64,000 bases of DNA from Gilvimarinus agarilyticus. Its GTDB lineage: Bacteria > Pseudomonadota > Gammaproteobacteria > Pseudomonadales > Cellvibrionaceae. The notes under the pieces are model-generated. The model had not been told where the DNA came from. It ran no database searches and saw only the letters and a program-made list of their open reading frames with translations. The stretch spans positions 2,885,900 to 2,949,899 of the forward strand of contig NZ_JXCJ01000001.1 in assembly GCF_000832015.1 (NCBI RefSeq), given 5' to 3'. A program made the position numbers and the translations under genes. Below, piece by piece: positions 54,747-64,000 of the stretch (within the stretch, counting starts at the first letter, position 1; each line of letters begins with the position of its first letter).

Positions 54747-55634
54747 CTACATATTTACCCAACTCGACATGGCCGTAAGCTTAAACAGATGATCGCCGCT
54801 GCGCATAATCACCCCGTCTTCGGCAATGACTTCTAGCTCCAGCCCCTGCAAGGTTTGCCCTTCGCGCAAGCTTTGATTGTTGATCATTACCTCACTCACA
54901 CCACCTTCGCGATACTCGTGAGCTGAGTACATAAGGGTGGGTATTTCATTTTGTACCGCCAGCGGTAAATCGCGAATTGTGCCCACGTTGGGGTGAGCCG
55001 CCAATAAACTGTTGCGCAACTCAGGCTCCGGCGGCGCGCTGTTTCGCGCCGCTGGCTCAGGTGTCACTGAACGCGTATTAACAGCGGTCACCTCCGGCCG
55101 TGGGGCGACCGTTACGGGTGGTTCATCCGGCGGCGGCGCACTATACAAACGGGCCACCTCGTCATCCAATACCCGCGCTTCACTCGAGGCAGACGATTCA
55201 GTTTGACTTGCACTAGCAGACGTTGCTAAGGGTTTTTGCTGATCTTCGGCCACACCCCCGACAACCTGAGACGGCATTTGCGGGCCTTGTGTTTGATTTG
55301 ACGCTTCTGGCTCCGGTGCCGAAACACCCTGGGCAGGCTGAGACACATTTTTTGTGGCCGAAGGCTTGCCGGGCGGTGCCATTTGAGCGGGCGATGGCAC
55401 TGGGTCTTGCGCAGGCATAGCCACAGGCACACTATTTGAGGAGCGCTCTAGTAGCAACCAGATCACCACAATAAGCAGCACACTCACCAACAACGCCAGC
55501 GCCACCAACCAGGGCCAAAGTTTACGAGGACGCTCGGGTCCCGATGGGTGAGTCGCATCGATGCCAGGCACACCATTGTGTTGCTGTTGTCGCTCGCGAT
55601 CTGCTTTGCGCAGGGCATCTAAAATCAACGACAT
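54747..55634 (-). CDS. gspB: General secretion pathway protein B
   Basis: A 295-residue bitopic inner-membrane protein. It begins SLILDALRKADRERQQQ, the diagnostic GspB cytoplasmic start. A membrane helix at about 41-63 and a long Pro/Ser/Ala/Gln-rich periplasmic linker (about 70-200) follow. The last ~85 residues form the T2SSB domain (IPTLMYSAHEYREGG, VMINNQSLREGQTLQGLELE). GspB works with GspA to open peptidoglycan so that the type II secretin can assemble. It starts two bases after the gspA stop. Confidence 0.93.
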   Translation of the reverse strand: MSLILDALRKADRERQQQHNGVPGIDATHPSGPERPRKLWPWLVALALLVSVLLIVVIWLLLERSSNSVPVAMPAQDPVPSPAQMAPPGKPSATKNVSQPAQGVSAPEPEASNQTQGPQMPSQVVGGVAEDQQKPLATSASASQTESSASSEARVLDDEVARLYSAPPPDEPPVTVAPRPEVTAVNTRSVTPEPAARNSAPPEPELRNSLLAAHPNVGTIRDLPLAVQNEIPTLMYSAHEYREGGVSEVMINNQSLREGQTLQGLELEVIAEDGVIMRSGDHLFKLTAMSSWVNM

Positions 55635-55636
55635 AG

Positions 55637-57250
55637 TTACGGCTCCTGCACTGGCTCTAGTGTGGTATCAATACCCAGCTGCTCATTTAATTTAAGCAGG
55701 GTGCGCTGCCCTAAAATACCATCGGCGGTAAGCCCGGCCTGACGCTGAAAAATCTTCAACCGCTCACTCAGCGCCTGGTTAAAGCGATTATTAGCCAAAC
55801 GACGAGACTGCCCATCGAGGCGGGCAAATTGCTCGGCCAACCAGTTGACCAGCGGCCCCTGATCGCCCTGACTAATCGCCCCGTTATACCCTTGCGGGCG
55901 GTGCCAGACATAAAATACAGCGCCATTCCAGCGACGCCCGAGCTCCGTCAGGGGCATATCCATGCGCTCGCCGGCGCTATCGATAAGCACGGCCCGGTTT
56001 TCACCCAAACCCACCACAACGGCAAACACCGTAAATTTGTCCGGGGTATTTAAGGTAAGCACCACCGGCCGGTTCAACTCGCGCAGCTCGGCCCAGGTGG
56101 TAAACTTCGCGGTTTCGCACTGGATGTTATCCGCGTTCGCCTGCCAGCAAGGGTTGCCCTCCCCGGTCGCTAATCCCACATGATCAAACAGCGCCTGCTG
56201 CGCATCGCGCAATCGGGCAAAATGAGCCGTTACCTCCGGCACCGGAGCCGCAGGCTGCTCCACAGTAATCTCGCTGGCCGCCGCCGTACTCGCGGCCGGC
56301 GTCGCTCTTTGCTGAGGCGGAACTTTCGGTTCTGAGCCTGACGGCCACAGCACCCACAGCAATATCGCAATGACCACCACCAAGGCCGCCCCCAGGCCTA
56401 CCACTAACCAGCCGCGTAGATCTTTACCGGGATCGTGCAACCCGCCAATCACTTCTCGCTTAGCCAATCGATATGTGGCGCTGTCGACCCGTTGCTTGTT
56501 GTGGCCATAAAGCCCCACCAACGCCCGTTCGCACAAAATATTAATACGCCGGGGTATACCGCCACTAAAACGATGAATTTTTTTGACGATGGCTCGTGGA
56601 AACGGGTTGCGCTCCTCGCTTAACCCCGCCACCTGTAAACGGTGGGCAATGTACGCTTCGGTTTCAGAAAGGGTTAACGGCAACAAATGAAAGCGCGCTG
56701 TAATACGCTGGGCCAACTGTCGCAATCGTGGTTGTGACAGCAAAGTATTTAGCTCGGGCTGGCCGACCAGGATAATCTGCAGTAATTTTTTTGTATCCGT
56801 CTCGAGATTGGTGAGCAAGCGGATTTGCTCCAGTGCGTCGGCCGACAACAGCTGAGCTTCGTCAATCAGCAACACCGTGTTACGGCCGCGGCGATGGTTC
56901 TCTAACAGGTATAAATGCAGAGCATCCGTTAACGACTTAACGGTGTGTTCATCCGCGACGTATTTAACGCCCAGCTCATCGCAAATCATACCCAACATTT
57001 CGGGCACATTCGCCATCGGGTTAAACACCATGGCGACATCGGTGTTCTCCGGCAGCTGCTCTAGCAGCGAGCGAATGATCGTGGTTTTACCGGTACCGAC
57101 CTCACCGGTCAGTAACACAAAGCCTCCGCCGCGCACACCGTAGAGTAGGTGCGCCAGCGCCTCTTTGTGCTGATCGCTCATGTATAGGTAGCGCGGGTTT
57201 ACCGCAATGGAAAACGCAGGCTCTACCAACCCAAAGTATTGATGGTACAT
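55637..57250 (-). CDS. gspA: General secretion pathway ATPase GspA/ExeA
   Basis: A 537-residue inner-membrane ATPase. The N-terminal AAA+ part (about 1-270) has Walker A LTGEVGTGKTTIIRSL and Walker B TVLLIDEAQLL, plus FSGGIPRRINILCERALVG. A membrane helix lies at about 283-300. The periplasmic part contains a C39-like region (CWQANADNIQCETAKFTTW) and a C-terminal peptidoglycan-binding domain (LKIFQRQAGLTADGILGQRT). With GspB it inserts the type II secretin across the wall. The core gsp genes are not in the window. Confidence 0.94.
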   Translation of the reverse strand: MYHQYFGLVEPAFSIAVNPRYLYMSDQHKEALAHLLYGVRGGGFVLLTGEVGTGKTTIIRSLLEQLPENTDVAMVFNPMANVPEMLGMICDELGVKYVADEHTVKSLTDALHLYLLENHRRGRNTVLLIDEAQLLSADALEQIRLLTNLETDTKKLLQIILVGQPELNTLLSQPRLRQLAQRITARFHLLPLTLSETEAYIAHRLQVAGLSEERNPFPRAIVKKIHRFSGGIPRRINILCERALVGLYGHNKQRVDSATYRLAKREVIGGLHDPGKDLRGWLVVGLGAALVVVIAILLWVLWPSGSEPKVPPQQRATPAASTAAASEITVEQPAAPVPEVTAHFARLRDAQQALFDHVGLATGEGNPCWQANADNIQCETAKFTTWAELRELNRPVVLTLNTPDKFTVFAVVVGLGENRAVLIDSAGERMDMPLTELGRRWNGAVFYVWHRPQGYNGAISQGDQGPLVNWLAEQFARLDGQSRRLANNRFNQALSERLKIFQRQAGLTADGILGQRTLLKLNEQLGIDTTLEPVQEP

Positions 57251-57367
57251 AGTAAACCGTCAGTGTTGGACCAATTCGTGGGCCTGATCATACCCTGTCG
57301 TATCCTTTGTGCCTATTGCCAGTCATGGCGACAAGAGCAGAACGACAACCGCTGCACATACTATTAT

Positions 57368-58777
57368 CTAACAACCCTTACTCAGCAGCGCCATAGTTTC
57401 GAGGTGAGAGGTTTGCGGAAACATCTCCATGACGCCAAAGCGTTGCAAGCGATAACCCTGATCAACCAGGATGCGCGCATCGCGGGCAAACGTCGCCGGG
57501 TTACAAGATACATAAACGATTCGCGCCCGCTTTAATGTCCCCAACTGCTCGCAAACCTCACGCGCGCCATCGCGGGGCGGGTCGAGTAAAATCGCGTCGG
57601 GGCGTCCGACCTTTTGCACCAGTCGATCGATCGATGATTGGGTTAAATCGGCCGCAACAAACTCGATATTATCAAGCTGGTTGGCGCGGGCGTTTTCCCG
57701 GCAGCGCACCACCATCGCCTCGATGGCCTCGACCCCCACCACACTCGCTGCGTACTGCGCGGCAGGCAAAGTAAAGTTGCCCACGCCACAAAATAAATCC
57801 CACAACCGCTCATTGGCCCTAAGCGCCAGCCAATCCATCACTTGGGCCACCATCTTAGCGTTTAGCGACGGGTTTACCTGGGTAAAGTCCGTGGGATGAT
57901 AGCCCACACGCAGCGGCGAACTCTGCGTACGGGCGGACGCTAACTGATAGTACAACCGCGGGTCCACCGACGTACCAGAAATTTGCGTCAGGGCTTTATT
58001 GTCTCGCTCGGGCTGCAAAAATACCTGCCAATGGTTTTGATCGGCGAGATTCTGCAAAGCCTCCAGCGCTGGTGCCGCAAGTGGCCGAATCAGGCGTAAC
58101 ACCAAGGTGCACGGCGTGCTGGCCACCAGCTCTACGTGGGACACTGCCCGCGCATTAAACTGCTCAAGCCACTGGGCTAAAGGCGCCAATACCGCCTGCA
58201 AAGAAGGCTGTAACACAGGGCATTGCACCAACGCTACCAGCTGCTTATCACCAGCGCGACGAAACCCCAGCGTCACTTCACCCAGCTTATTAAAGCTCAC
58301 GCCCAGCCGGGCGCGGGCGCGATAGCCAAACGCCTCGGCGGTTATAGGGTCGGCAAGCTGCTCGGGCACTAACGAAGCAAAGCGGCGCAACTGATCCAGC
58401 ACCACTTGCTGTTTGGCCTGCAGTTGATCAGGTGCAGCCAAATGCTGTAACTGACAACCACCACATTGGCCGAAGTGGCTACAGGCCGGGCTTATGCGCT
58501 GCTCACTGGGCGTAATAACCTCAACCAGCTGCGCCTCACTAAAACGGCTAGACTCCTGAACCACCCGGGCCTCTACCTGCTCCCCGGGCAAGGCGCCCGC
58601 AACAAAAACAACTTTGCCCTCATGCTTGCTAATACCACGGCCGTCGTGACCCAGGGCAGTAATATCGAGCGTTAGCGGCGGGCCTATTGGCGTGGAGCGA
58701 TGGGGCTTATTGCGCCTGGAACGATTGCGCTGGGATTGCGCTTGCGAGCGCCCACGCGGCGGAGGCCGGCGGCTCAT
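57368..58777 (-). CDS. rlmD: 23S rRNA (uracil(1939)-C5)-methyltransferase
   Basis: A 469-residue enzyme methylating U1939 of 23S rRNA. A basic N-terminal tail (RRPPPRGRSQAQSQRNRSRR) leads into a TRAM domain (about 33-90). The [4Fe-4S] cysteines are in ACSHFGQCGGCQLQHL. The SAM domain has LWDLFCGVGNFTLPAA and ILLDPPRDGA, and the catalytic cysteine is in VYVSCNPATFARD. The ATG overlaps the cysM stop (ATGA). The cysM-rlmD pair opposite a GacS/BarA kinase is the pseudomonad arrangement. Confidence 0.96.
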   Translation of the reverse strand: MSRRPPPRGRSQAQSQRNRSRRNKPHRSTPIGPPLTLDITALGHDGRGISKHEGKVVFVAGALPGEQVEARVVQESSRFSEAQLVEVITPSEQRISPACSHFGQCGGCQLQHLAAPDQLQAKQQVVLDQLRRFASLVPEQLADPITAEAFGYRARARLGVSFNKLGEVTLGFRRAGDKQLVALVQCPVLQPSLQAVLAPLAQWLEQFNARAVSHVELVASTPCTLVLRLIRPLAAPALEALQNLADQNHWQVFLQPERDNKALTQISGTSVDPRLYYQLASARTQSSPLRVGYHPTDFTQVNPSLNAKMVAQVMDWLALRANERLWDLFCGVGNFTLPAAQYAASVVGVEAIEAMVVRCRENARANQLDNIEFVAADLTQSSIDRLVQKVGRPDAILLDPPRDGAREVCEQLGTLKRARIVYVSCNPATFARDARILVDQGYRLQRFGVMEMFPQTSHLETMALLSKGC

Positions 58778-59673
58778 AGTGCCGCCGTATCAAACAACCC
58801 AGAGGATAAATATCGATCCCCCCGATCACAAATAATGGCCACAATCACCGCGTTCTCGACGCTCTGCGACAACTCTAAGGCCGCTGCCACTGCACCACCG
58901 GAGGAAACCCCACAGAAAATGCCCTCTTCTCTCGCCAGCGCACGCATCACTTGCTCGGCCCGGTTTTGGCTCATACTGACGATGCGGTCGACTCGATTAG
59001 CATCGTAAATAGCCGGCAAATAGGCCTCGGGCCAGCGGCGGATGCCGGGTATGCTCGCACCATCCTCCGGCTGCAACCCAATAATTTCCACCTCGGGGTT
59101 TTGTTCTTTTAAATAGCGCGAGCAGCCCATTATAGTGCCAGTGGTGCCCATAGAGCTGACAAAATGACTAATGCGGCCATGGCTTTGCTGCCAAATCTCG
59201 GGGCCCGTAGTGCGGTAATGGGCCTCGGGGTTATCCAAGTTGCCAAACTGGTCGAGCACTTTACCCTCGCCATTAGCCTGCATTTTTAAGGCGAGATCGC
59301 GCGCCCCTTCCATGCCCTGCTCTTTGCTCACCAAAATAAGCTTGGCACCGTAAGCGGCCATCGAGGCTTTGCGCTCAGCGGTACTGTTATCGGGCATAAT
59401 CAAGGTCAGCGAATAACCTTTAATAGCCGCCACCATCGCCAGAGCGATTCCGGTATTGCCACTGGTCGCCTCAATAAGCCGGTCACCGGGGGCAATATCA
59501 CCGCGGGCCTCCGCACTTTCAATCATCGCCAGTGCCGGGCGGTCTTTAACCGAGCCCGCCGGGTTGTTGCCCTCGAGTTTTAACAGCAAGGTATTGCTGC
59601 TCTCACCCAACAAACGCTGCACCCTTACCATAGGGGTGTTGCCGACGTACGCGTCAATCGTTGGGAAATCCAT
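58774..59673 (-). CDS. cysM: Cysteine synthase B (O-acetylserine sulfhydrylase)
   Basis: A 299-residue PLP enzyme making cysteine from O-acetylserine and sulfide or thiosulfate. The PLP lysine is K43 in GNNPAGSVKDRPAL; NPAG rather than NPGG suits CysM over CysK. ATSGNTGIALAMVAAIKGY, SSMGTTGTIMGCSRYL and GVSSGGAVAA are the other PLP-pocket blocks. The start at 59673 has GAGGT upstream; the frame stays open far beyond to 60078 but that part overlaps the kinase gene and is not cysM-like. Confidence 0.96.
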   Translation of the reverse strand: MDFPTIDAYVGNTPMVRVQRLLGESSNTLLLKLEGNNPAGSVKDRPALAMIESAEARGDIAPGDRLIEATSGNTGIALAMVAAIKGYSLTLIMPDNSTAERKASMAAYGAKLILVSKEQGMEGARDLALKMQANGEGKVLDQFGNLDNPEAHYRTTGPEIWQQSHGRISHFVSSMGTTGTIMGCSRYLKEQNPEVEIIGLQPEDGASIPGIRRWPEAYLPAIYDANRVDRIVSMSQNRAEQVMRALAREEGIFCGVSSGGAVAAALELSQSVENAVIVAIICDRGDRYLSSGLFDTAAL

Positions 59674-59839
59674 GCTTACCTCACAGCCAGACAAAACACA
59701 TAGGCGCCACGCTTGCAGCACCGCACAAAAGCCGTCTATTCTACTCGGCAAATGAAACGCGGGAAACAGGCGCACAAGGCTAAATAACAACAAAGCCTCA
59801 GCCTTGGCCACTCGCCCACACCAAACGACATACTCGCCC

Positions 59840-62608
59840 ATGAAACCAAGCAGCGTAAAATCAGAAGTCTGGCGACTTATCCTTCTCCCCGCCATCAGTA
59901 TCACCGTGCTGCTAGCGGCCACGCTGACGCTGCTGTATATCTCTAAGCTTAATAACTTTGTCGAGCAGCGCGGCATGCTGCTAACCGAGAAAACGGCCCA
60001 CCTGGTGCACGTGGCGCTAAGCAATAACGAACCACAACTTCTGCAAAGCCTGGTGCAGGCGACTATCGAAGAGCCCATGGTGCGCGCGGTACATATCTAT
60101 GACTCACGCCGTAATCATCACACTCACAGCGGACCCCGCTTTGATAACAGCCGGGAAATTGCCAGCGCCCTTACCCGCGACAACGCCATCACACGCACCG
60201 AAAACGGCTACCGCTTTCGAGCCCCTATTGTCGACCTTCGTAAACAACAAAATCTTGGCTGGCTAGATATCGAGCTGGTGCTATCGACCTACTGGATAAC
60301 GGTATACCAAATGCTGCTTATCGTGGTGCTGGCAACTACCGCCTGCCTCTTGTTAGCCGCCTATATGGCGATAAAGCTGCACGGCAACATTATCCAGCCG
60401 CTGTCGCAAATTGGGCAGGTTATTGACCAGTTGAGCAAGGGGCAGTTAGACGCGCGGGTTAAAGGCAGCTTTGCCAATGAGTTTCAACGCCTGGCAACCG
60501 CTGTAAATGCCATGGCCGATACCCAAGAGCACGCGCAACAAGATATGCAGCTGCACATCGACCAGTCGATGGAGGATTTACGCGAAACGCTTGAAACCAT
60601 TGAGGTGCAAAACATCGAGCTGGACATGGCTCGCAAAGACGCCCTGGCAGCCAGCCAAATTAAATCGGAGTTTCTCGCCAACACCAGCCATGAAATCCGT
60701 ACGCCACTCAATGGCATCATTGGGTTTACCAATCTCGTGCTAAAAACCGAGCTTGACAGCCGTCAGCGCAACTATGTGCAAACGATTCACGACTCGTCGC
60801 ACAACCTGATGGCCATCATCAACGATATTCTCGATTTTTCTAAAATCGAATCGGGAAAACTGATGCTCGATTACGCGCCGATGTTACTGCGCAACCTCAC
60901 CGAAAGCACCGTCGATACCCTCGCGTTTGAAGCCCAGGAAAAAAGTCTGCAAATCGTCACCATCATCGACAACAATATCCCACCACAATTGATGGGTGAC
61001 CCGCTACGTTTTGGTCAGGTACTGTCTAACTTACTGAGCAATGCTATTAAATTTAGTCAACGCGGCACCATCAGTATCGAATGCAGCTTACTGCACTTTG
61101 TCGAAAACCAAGTCACGATTAAAGTCGCCGTAAAAGATGAAGGGATTGGTCTTAGCAAAGAACAACAGTCCCAGTTGTTTTCAGCGTTTGCGCAAGCCGA
61201 CACCTCAAGTAGCCGCGAGCACGGCGGTACCGGCTTGGGCCTGGCCATTTGTAAAGGCTTGGTGGATCGCATGCAGGGTGAAGTTGGCGTGGACAGCAGC
61301 CCCAACGAAGGCGCTACCTTTTGGTTTACCGCCAAGCTCGGGGTGGACCCAAATTATGCCGCTCCCGAGCAAAATAGACTTAAAAACAAACGCCTATTGA
61401 TTTGCTGCGAAAACCAGCTCGCTTATCGCCAGCTGGAAAGTCTGGTTGAGTGTTGGCAGGCGCAAACCCTGTGGATTGAATCTATTTTTGATATTTTCCC
61501 GAGATTGCGCAAAGAGGTATTAGCAGGACGCCCCTGTGACCTAATGATCGTGGACATTCCGCCCGATGAACGCAAAATCCCACCCACGCTACTCGGCAAC
61601 ATCGCCGAACAGCTGAATTTGGAGTTCTCATGTAAAGTGATCGTTTGCTGCACCAGTAGCCATATGGAGGTGTTCCGTCAGCACAGCAACGGCCATGCTA
61701 TTGAGTTTGTCATTAAGCCTATCACTTACGATCACACCCTCACGGCCATCAGCCACTGCCTTGGGCTTGAGCTCGGCCACAGTGACACAGAGCTGGCGAC
61801 AGGGCCACAGCAACATGTGCTGCTGGTCGATGACAACGACGCCAACTTGCAACTGACCACAGAGTTATTAAAAGACTTAAACGTTGCTATCACTCAAGCA
61901 AGCTGTGGCGAGCAAGCCATTTCGCTTTTTACCCCAGGCGAATTTGATTTAATTTTTATGGATATTCAAATGCCGGGTATGGATGGTATGGAAACCACGC
62001 AAAAAATACGTCAGCTCGAGGCGTCTCACCACAAACGTACACCCGTTGTCGCCCTCACCGCCCACTCGCTTACCGAGCACAAAACGGATCTTTTAATCGC
62101 CGGGCTTGACGACTGCATTCGCAAGCCCGTCACCGAGGCGCAACTGGCGCAAATGTTAAACCGCTGGACGGGACTTACCATCAACCAGCAACGCCAAATC
62201 CCGTTACCGCCAACCGACACCAGCGAGCCTGAGGACTCGGGAAGCCCGGTCAACATATCTCAGTGCCTGGCATTGTCCAACCACAAAGCCGACCTGGCCC
62301 GGGATATGTTGGTGATGCTTATCGACAGCCTGGAAACCGAGCAAAACGCCTTTAATGCCGCCTACGAAGCTGAGGATTACGCCCTGCTACAGGAGCAAAT
62401 CCACAAACTTTACGGTAGCTGTTGCTATACCGGCGTGCCACACTTACGCAGCATTACCGGGCTTCTCGATAAAGCGTTGAGCGCTGGGCAGGCCAACGAT
62501 TTAGCGCCCACAATGGTCTGCCTGAACAACGCCATCGAGCACTTACTGGCGTGGGGCAAAAGCCACAATATCGATGAGCTTTTTGGTTTTACGGCACCCA
62601 AGACTTAA
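59840..62608 (+). CDS. Hybrid sensor histidine kinase of the GacS/BarA type
   Basis: A 922-residue tripartite kinase. Membrane helices at about 12-32 and 165-187 flank a periplasmic loop. A HAMP domain (about 188-240), HisKA with phospho-His in [16 protein letters not shown], and the ATPase domain ([28 protein letters not shown]) follow. A degenerate receiver at about 515-620, a true receiver with phospho-Asp in [14 protein letters not shown], and a C-terminal Hpt with [15 protein letters not shown] complete it. Partner would be GacA/UvrY, controlling Rsm small RNAs. The ATG at 59840 is chosen over an upstream TTG at 59804. Gene order with cysM-rlmD supports gacS. Confidence 0.93.
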   Translation: MKPSSVKSEVWRLILLPAISITVLLAATLTLLYISKLNNFVEQRGMLLTEKTAHLVHVALSNNEPQLLQSLVQATIEEPMVRAVHIYDSRRNHHTHSGPRFDNSREIASALTRDNAITRTENGYRFRAPIVDLRKQQNLGWLDIELVLSTYWITVYQMLLIVVLATTACLLLAAYMAIKLHGNIIQPLSQIGQVIDQLSKGQLDARVKGSFANEFQRLATAVNAMADTQEHAQQDMQLHIDQSMEDLRETLETIEVQNIELDMARKDALAASQIKSEFLANTSHEIRTPLNGIIGFTNLVLKTELDSRQRNYVQTIHDSSHNLMAIINDILDFSKIESGKLMLDYAPMLLRNLTESTVDTLAFEAQEKSLQIVTIIDNNIPPQLMGDPLRFGQVLSNLLSNAIKFSQRGTISIECSLLHFVENQVTIKVAVKDEGIGLSKEQQSQLFSAFAQADTSSSREHGGTGLGLAICKGLVDRMQGEVGVDSSPNEGATFWFTAKLGVDPNYAAPEQNRLKNKRLLICCENQLAYRQLESLVECWQAQTLWIESIFDIFPRLRKEVLAGRPCDLMIVDIPPDERKIPPTLLGNIAEQLNLEFSCKVIVCCTSSHMEVFRQHSNGHAIEFVIKPITYDHTLTAISHCLGLELGHSDTELATGPQQHVLLVDDNDANLQLTTELLKDLNVAITQASCGEQAISLFTPGEFDLIFMDIQMPGMDGMETTQKIRQLEASHHKRTPVVALTAHSLTEHKTDLLIAGLDDCIRKPVTEAQLAQMLNRWTGLTINQQRQIPLPPTDTSEPEDSGSPVNISQCLALSNHKADLARDMLVMLIDSLETEQNAFNAAYEAEDYALLQEQIHKLYGSCCYTGVPHLRSITGLLDKALSAGQANDLAPTMVCLNNAIEHLLAWGKSHNIDELFGFTAPKT

Positions 62609-62624
62609 AAAAGCGAGCGAGCGG

Positions 62625-63320
62625 TTAAAGAAAAAGCTGGCGGGATTTGAGTGGCTGATCGCCCAACAATGGCTGCAACAGCGTACGGCTAATATGTTTG
62701 GCGGCTCGTTTTGTCTCGGCCAACTCGTAAGAGTCTTCAGCAATAGCAATCAAGTTAGCACCCAGATAATAGCGGCCTCGCTCATCCGGGGCCGATTCAA
62801 TAAACCCCTCTTGTGGTTCTAAGCGGTACCAGGCGTCCGCCATCAATGGGCTTCCGGTGTGCGCCTCACAGTGCCAATCGATTGCGTAGCCCAACTCTTG
62901 CAACAGCTGTCTTTCAAAGCGCCGCAGCACCACCTCTACATCCTGATCGCCCGCGAGCGCCCTTAGCGCCTCGGTGTAGTATTCAAACAAATGAGGACAG
63001 CTATCCCACTCTGACAGTACCCGGCGCAGCAACTCGTTAAGGTATAAGCCCGAAAACAGCCGATTGCCCGTAAGCGGCAAGCCATGGCCGGTACTTTCCA
63101 ACGACAACAACAGCTGCAGTGAGTCTTTACCCTGAAAGGAGATAAGTAGAGGAATAAACGGATTCAGCAGCGGGCGCTGGCTGTTTTTGCCCCGCCTGGC
63201 TCCCCGGGCTACGGCGCACAGCCGGCCGTAGTCGGGGGTAAAAAAGTCCACCAAAAAACTGGTGTCCCGGTAAGGTCTGGCGTGGACCACAAACGCCGGT
63301 TGTAGCTCGACGCGCTGCAT
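62625..63320 (-). CDS. recO: DNA repair protein RecO
   Basis: A 231-residue recombination mediator which with RecR loads RecA on SSB-coated DNA in the RecF pathway. The N-terminal OB fold reads AFVVHARPYRDTSFLVDFFT, GARRGKNSQRPLLNPF and FQGKDSLQLLLSLE; FSGLYLNELLRRVL and FERQLLQELGYAIDW in the helical domain are diagnostic. It follows era by four bases. PdxJ, the usual next gene in proteobacteria, is not after it; the kinase gene on the other strand is. Confidence 0.95.
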   Translation of the reverse strand: MQRVELQPAFVVHARPYRDTSFLVDFFTPDYGRLCAVARGARRGKNSQRPLLNPFIPLLISFQGKDSLQLLLSLESTGHGLPLTGNRLFSGLYLNELLRRVLSEWDSCPHLFEYYTEALRALAGDQDVEVVLRRFERQLLQELGYAIDWHCEAHTGSPLMADAWYRLEPQEGFIESAPDERGRYYLGANLIAIAEDSYELAETKRAAKHISRTLLQPLLGDQPLKSRQLFL

Positions 63321-63324
63321 GGGG

Positions 63325-64000
63325 TTATAGGTCGTCGTACCCTAAGCTGCGCAGTGCACGCGAGTCATCGGACCAACCAGATTTAACCTTAACCCATAAG
63401 TTAAGCATCACTTTTGTATCCAGCAGTTTTTCCATATCGAGCCGCGCCTGCTGCCCAATCTGCTTAATTCGATCGCCTTTATTGCCAATTAATATACGCT
63501 TTTGTCCTTCGCGCTCGACCAGGATGACCGCGCCAATATGCAAAACCGCTCCGCGCTGTTTGTACTCTTCAATCTCCACGGCCATCTGGTGTGGCAACTC
63601 ATCGCCGAGCTGGCGGGTAATTTTCTCACGGACAATCTCGGACACCATAAAGCGCGCCGAGCGATCGGTAAACTGATCATCGTCAAACATATGCATCCCT
63701 TCGGGGATGTAGTTGAGGATGATACTTTCTAAACGATCCAGGTTCGCGCCACGCAGCGCCGATAGCGGGATAATTTCGGCCACCCCTAAGCGGCTGGATA
63801 ACTCTTGCAAGTGAGGTAGCAGCTGATTTTTGTCTTCCAACAAATCGACTTTGTTGACCACCAAAATAATGGGCGAGCGAGAGTTTTCAAGCTGCTGTGC
63901 CACCATTTCGTCTTCTTCATTCCACACCAACCTATCCACCACAAACAAAACTAGATCAACGTCTTTCATGGCCGCACCGGCGGCGCGGTTCATGTAGCGG
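63325..64000 (-). CDS. era: GTPase Era (N-terminus outside the window)
   Basis: The last 224 codons of Era, an essential GTPase that binds the 3' end of 16S rRNA during 30S maturation. The window cuts off the G1-G3 motifs. The piece begins [22 protein letters not shown] and holds the G4 motif [10 protein letters not shown] and the G5 region PLSALRG. A C-terminal KH domain follows, with [20 protein letters not shown]. The end, [14 protein letters not shown], is typical. Upstream gene of recO, as in the rnc-era-recO operon. Confidence 0.97.
   Translation of the reverse strand, partial: RYMNRAAGAAMKDVDLVLFVVDRLVWNEEDEMVAQQLENSRSPIILVVNKVDLLEDKNQLLPHLQELSSRLGVAEIIPLSALRGANLDRLESIILNYIPEGMHMFDDDQFTDRSARFMVSEIVREKITRQLGDELPHQMAVEIEEYKQRGAVLHIGAVILVEREGQKRILIGNKGDRIKQIGQQARLDMEKLLDTKVMLNLWVKVKSGWSDDSRALRSLGYDDL

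Noticed and set aside
59674-60078. N-terminal extension of cysM
   Set aside because: The frame is open to 60078, but it overlaps the kinase start on the other strand and bears no PLP-enzyme similarity; a good ribosome site precedes the ATG at 59673.
1-64000. CRISPR array, insertion sequence, prophage or integrative element
   Set aside because: No spaced direct repeats, transposase/integrase genes or attachment-site duplications next to the tRNAs were seen; composition is even.

Overview
The window is chromosomal core sequence from a Gram-negative gammaproteobacterium. The best guess is a marine, polysaccharide-degrading member of the Cellvibrionales (Cellvibrio/Teredinibacter/Saccharophagus/Simiduia type). 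This rests on the leu-asd-fimV-truA-trp-accD-folC-dedD-cvpA-purF-metZ backbone shared with pseudomonads, a GacS/BarA-type kinase opposite cysM-rlmD, several outer-membrane proteins, the GspA/GspB type II secretion pair and a rhamnogalacturonan-acetylesterase-like enzyme. Genus is inferred, not shown. Base composition by eye is moderately GC-rich and even. I see no insertion sequence, prophage, CRISPR array or rRNA.

Layout. 1-3.0 kb (+): tail of a YgiM-like SH3 protein, periplasmic cyclophilin, pdxJ, a CBS-domain protein and a SpoU-family methyltransferase, ending at a bidirectional terminator. 3.0-4.3 kb (-): ammonium transporter. 4.6-9.6 kb (-): MoxR ATPase, an uncharacterised 287-residue protein, DUF58 and a TgpA-type transglutaminase. 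9.6-28.1 kb (-): long biosynthetic series, in transcription order leuC, leuD, a small VOC protein, leuB, asd, fimV, truA, trpF, trpB, trpA, accD, folC, a SPOR protein, cvpA, purF and metZ. Terminators after asd, fimV and accD divide it. A divergent LysR regulator with a LysR-type box sits upstream of leuC.

29-34.4 kb: a TIGR04219-type outer-membrane barrel (+), then a four-gene minus-strand module (MipA/OmpV barrel, DUF3019 protein, response regulator, histidine kinase), then an SGNH esterase. 34.4-43.6 kb: nitrilase-family amidase, aroC, prmB, folE (+), DUF4892 protein, alpha/beta hydrolase, sixA, DUF4389 protein, an LtaS-like membrane phospho-/sulfo-transferase and gpsA. 43.6-44.2 kb is an AT-rich gene-free stretch with DnaA-box-like sites. 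44.2-51.1 kb: flavin reductase, tRNA-Pro/Arg/His, folD, a small secreted protein, the RNA-modification set truC-rsuA-rsmC, a spermidine-synthase-like methyltransferase and a J-domain protein on the other strand, and tRNA-Asn. 51.1-64 kb: ppnP, TAP-type hydrolase, pseudouridine synthase, hexapeptide acyltransferase, gspB/gspA, rlmD, cysM, the GacS/BarA kinase (+), recO and truncated era.

Most genes are housekeeping: leucine, tryptophan, methionine, cysteine, lysine-precursor, chorismate, folate, purine, pyridoxal and fatty-acid synthesis plus tRNA/rRNA modification. The less-explained parts are the MipA-DUF3019-two-component module, the protein embedded in the MoxR operon, a pdxJ of the 'wrong' sequence type away from its usual recO neighbour, the LtaS-like enzyme beside gpsA, and the DnaA-box-like cluster. 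None amounts to a clearly new system. The MipA-DUF3019 module is the best candidate for a coherent, poorly described function.
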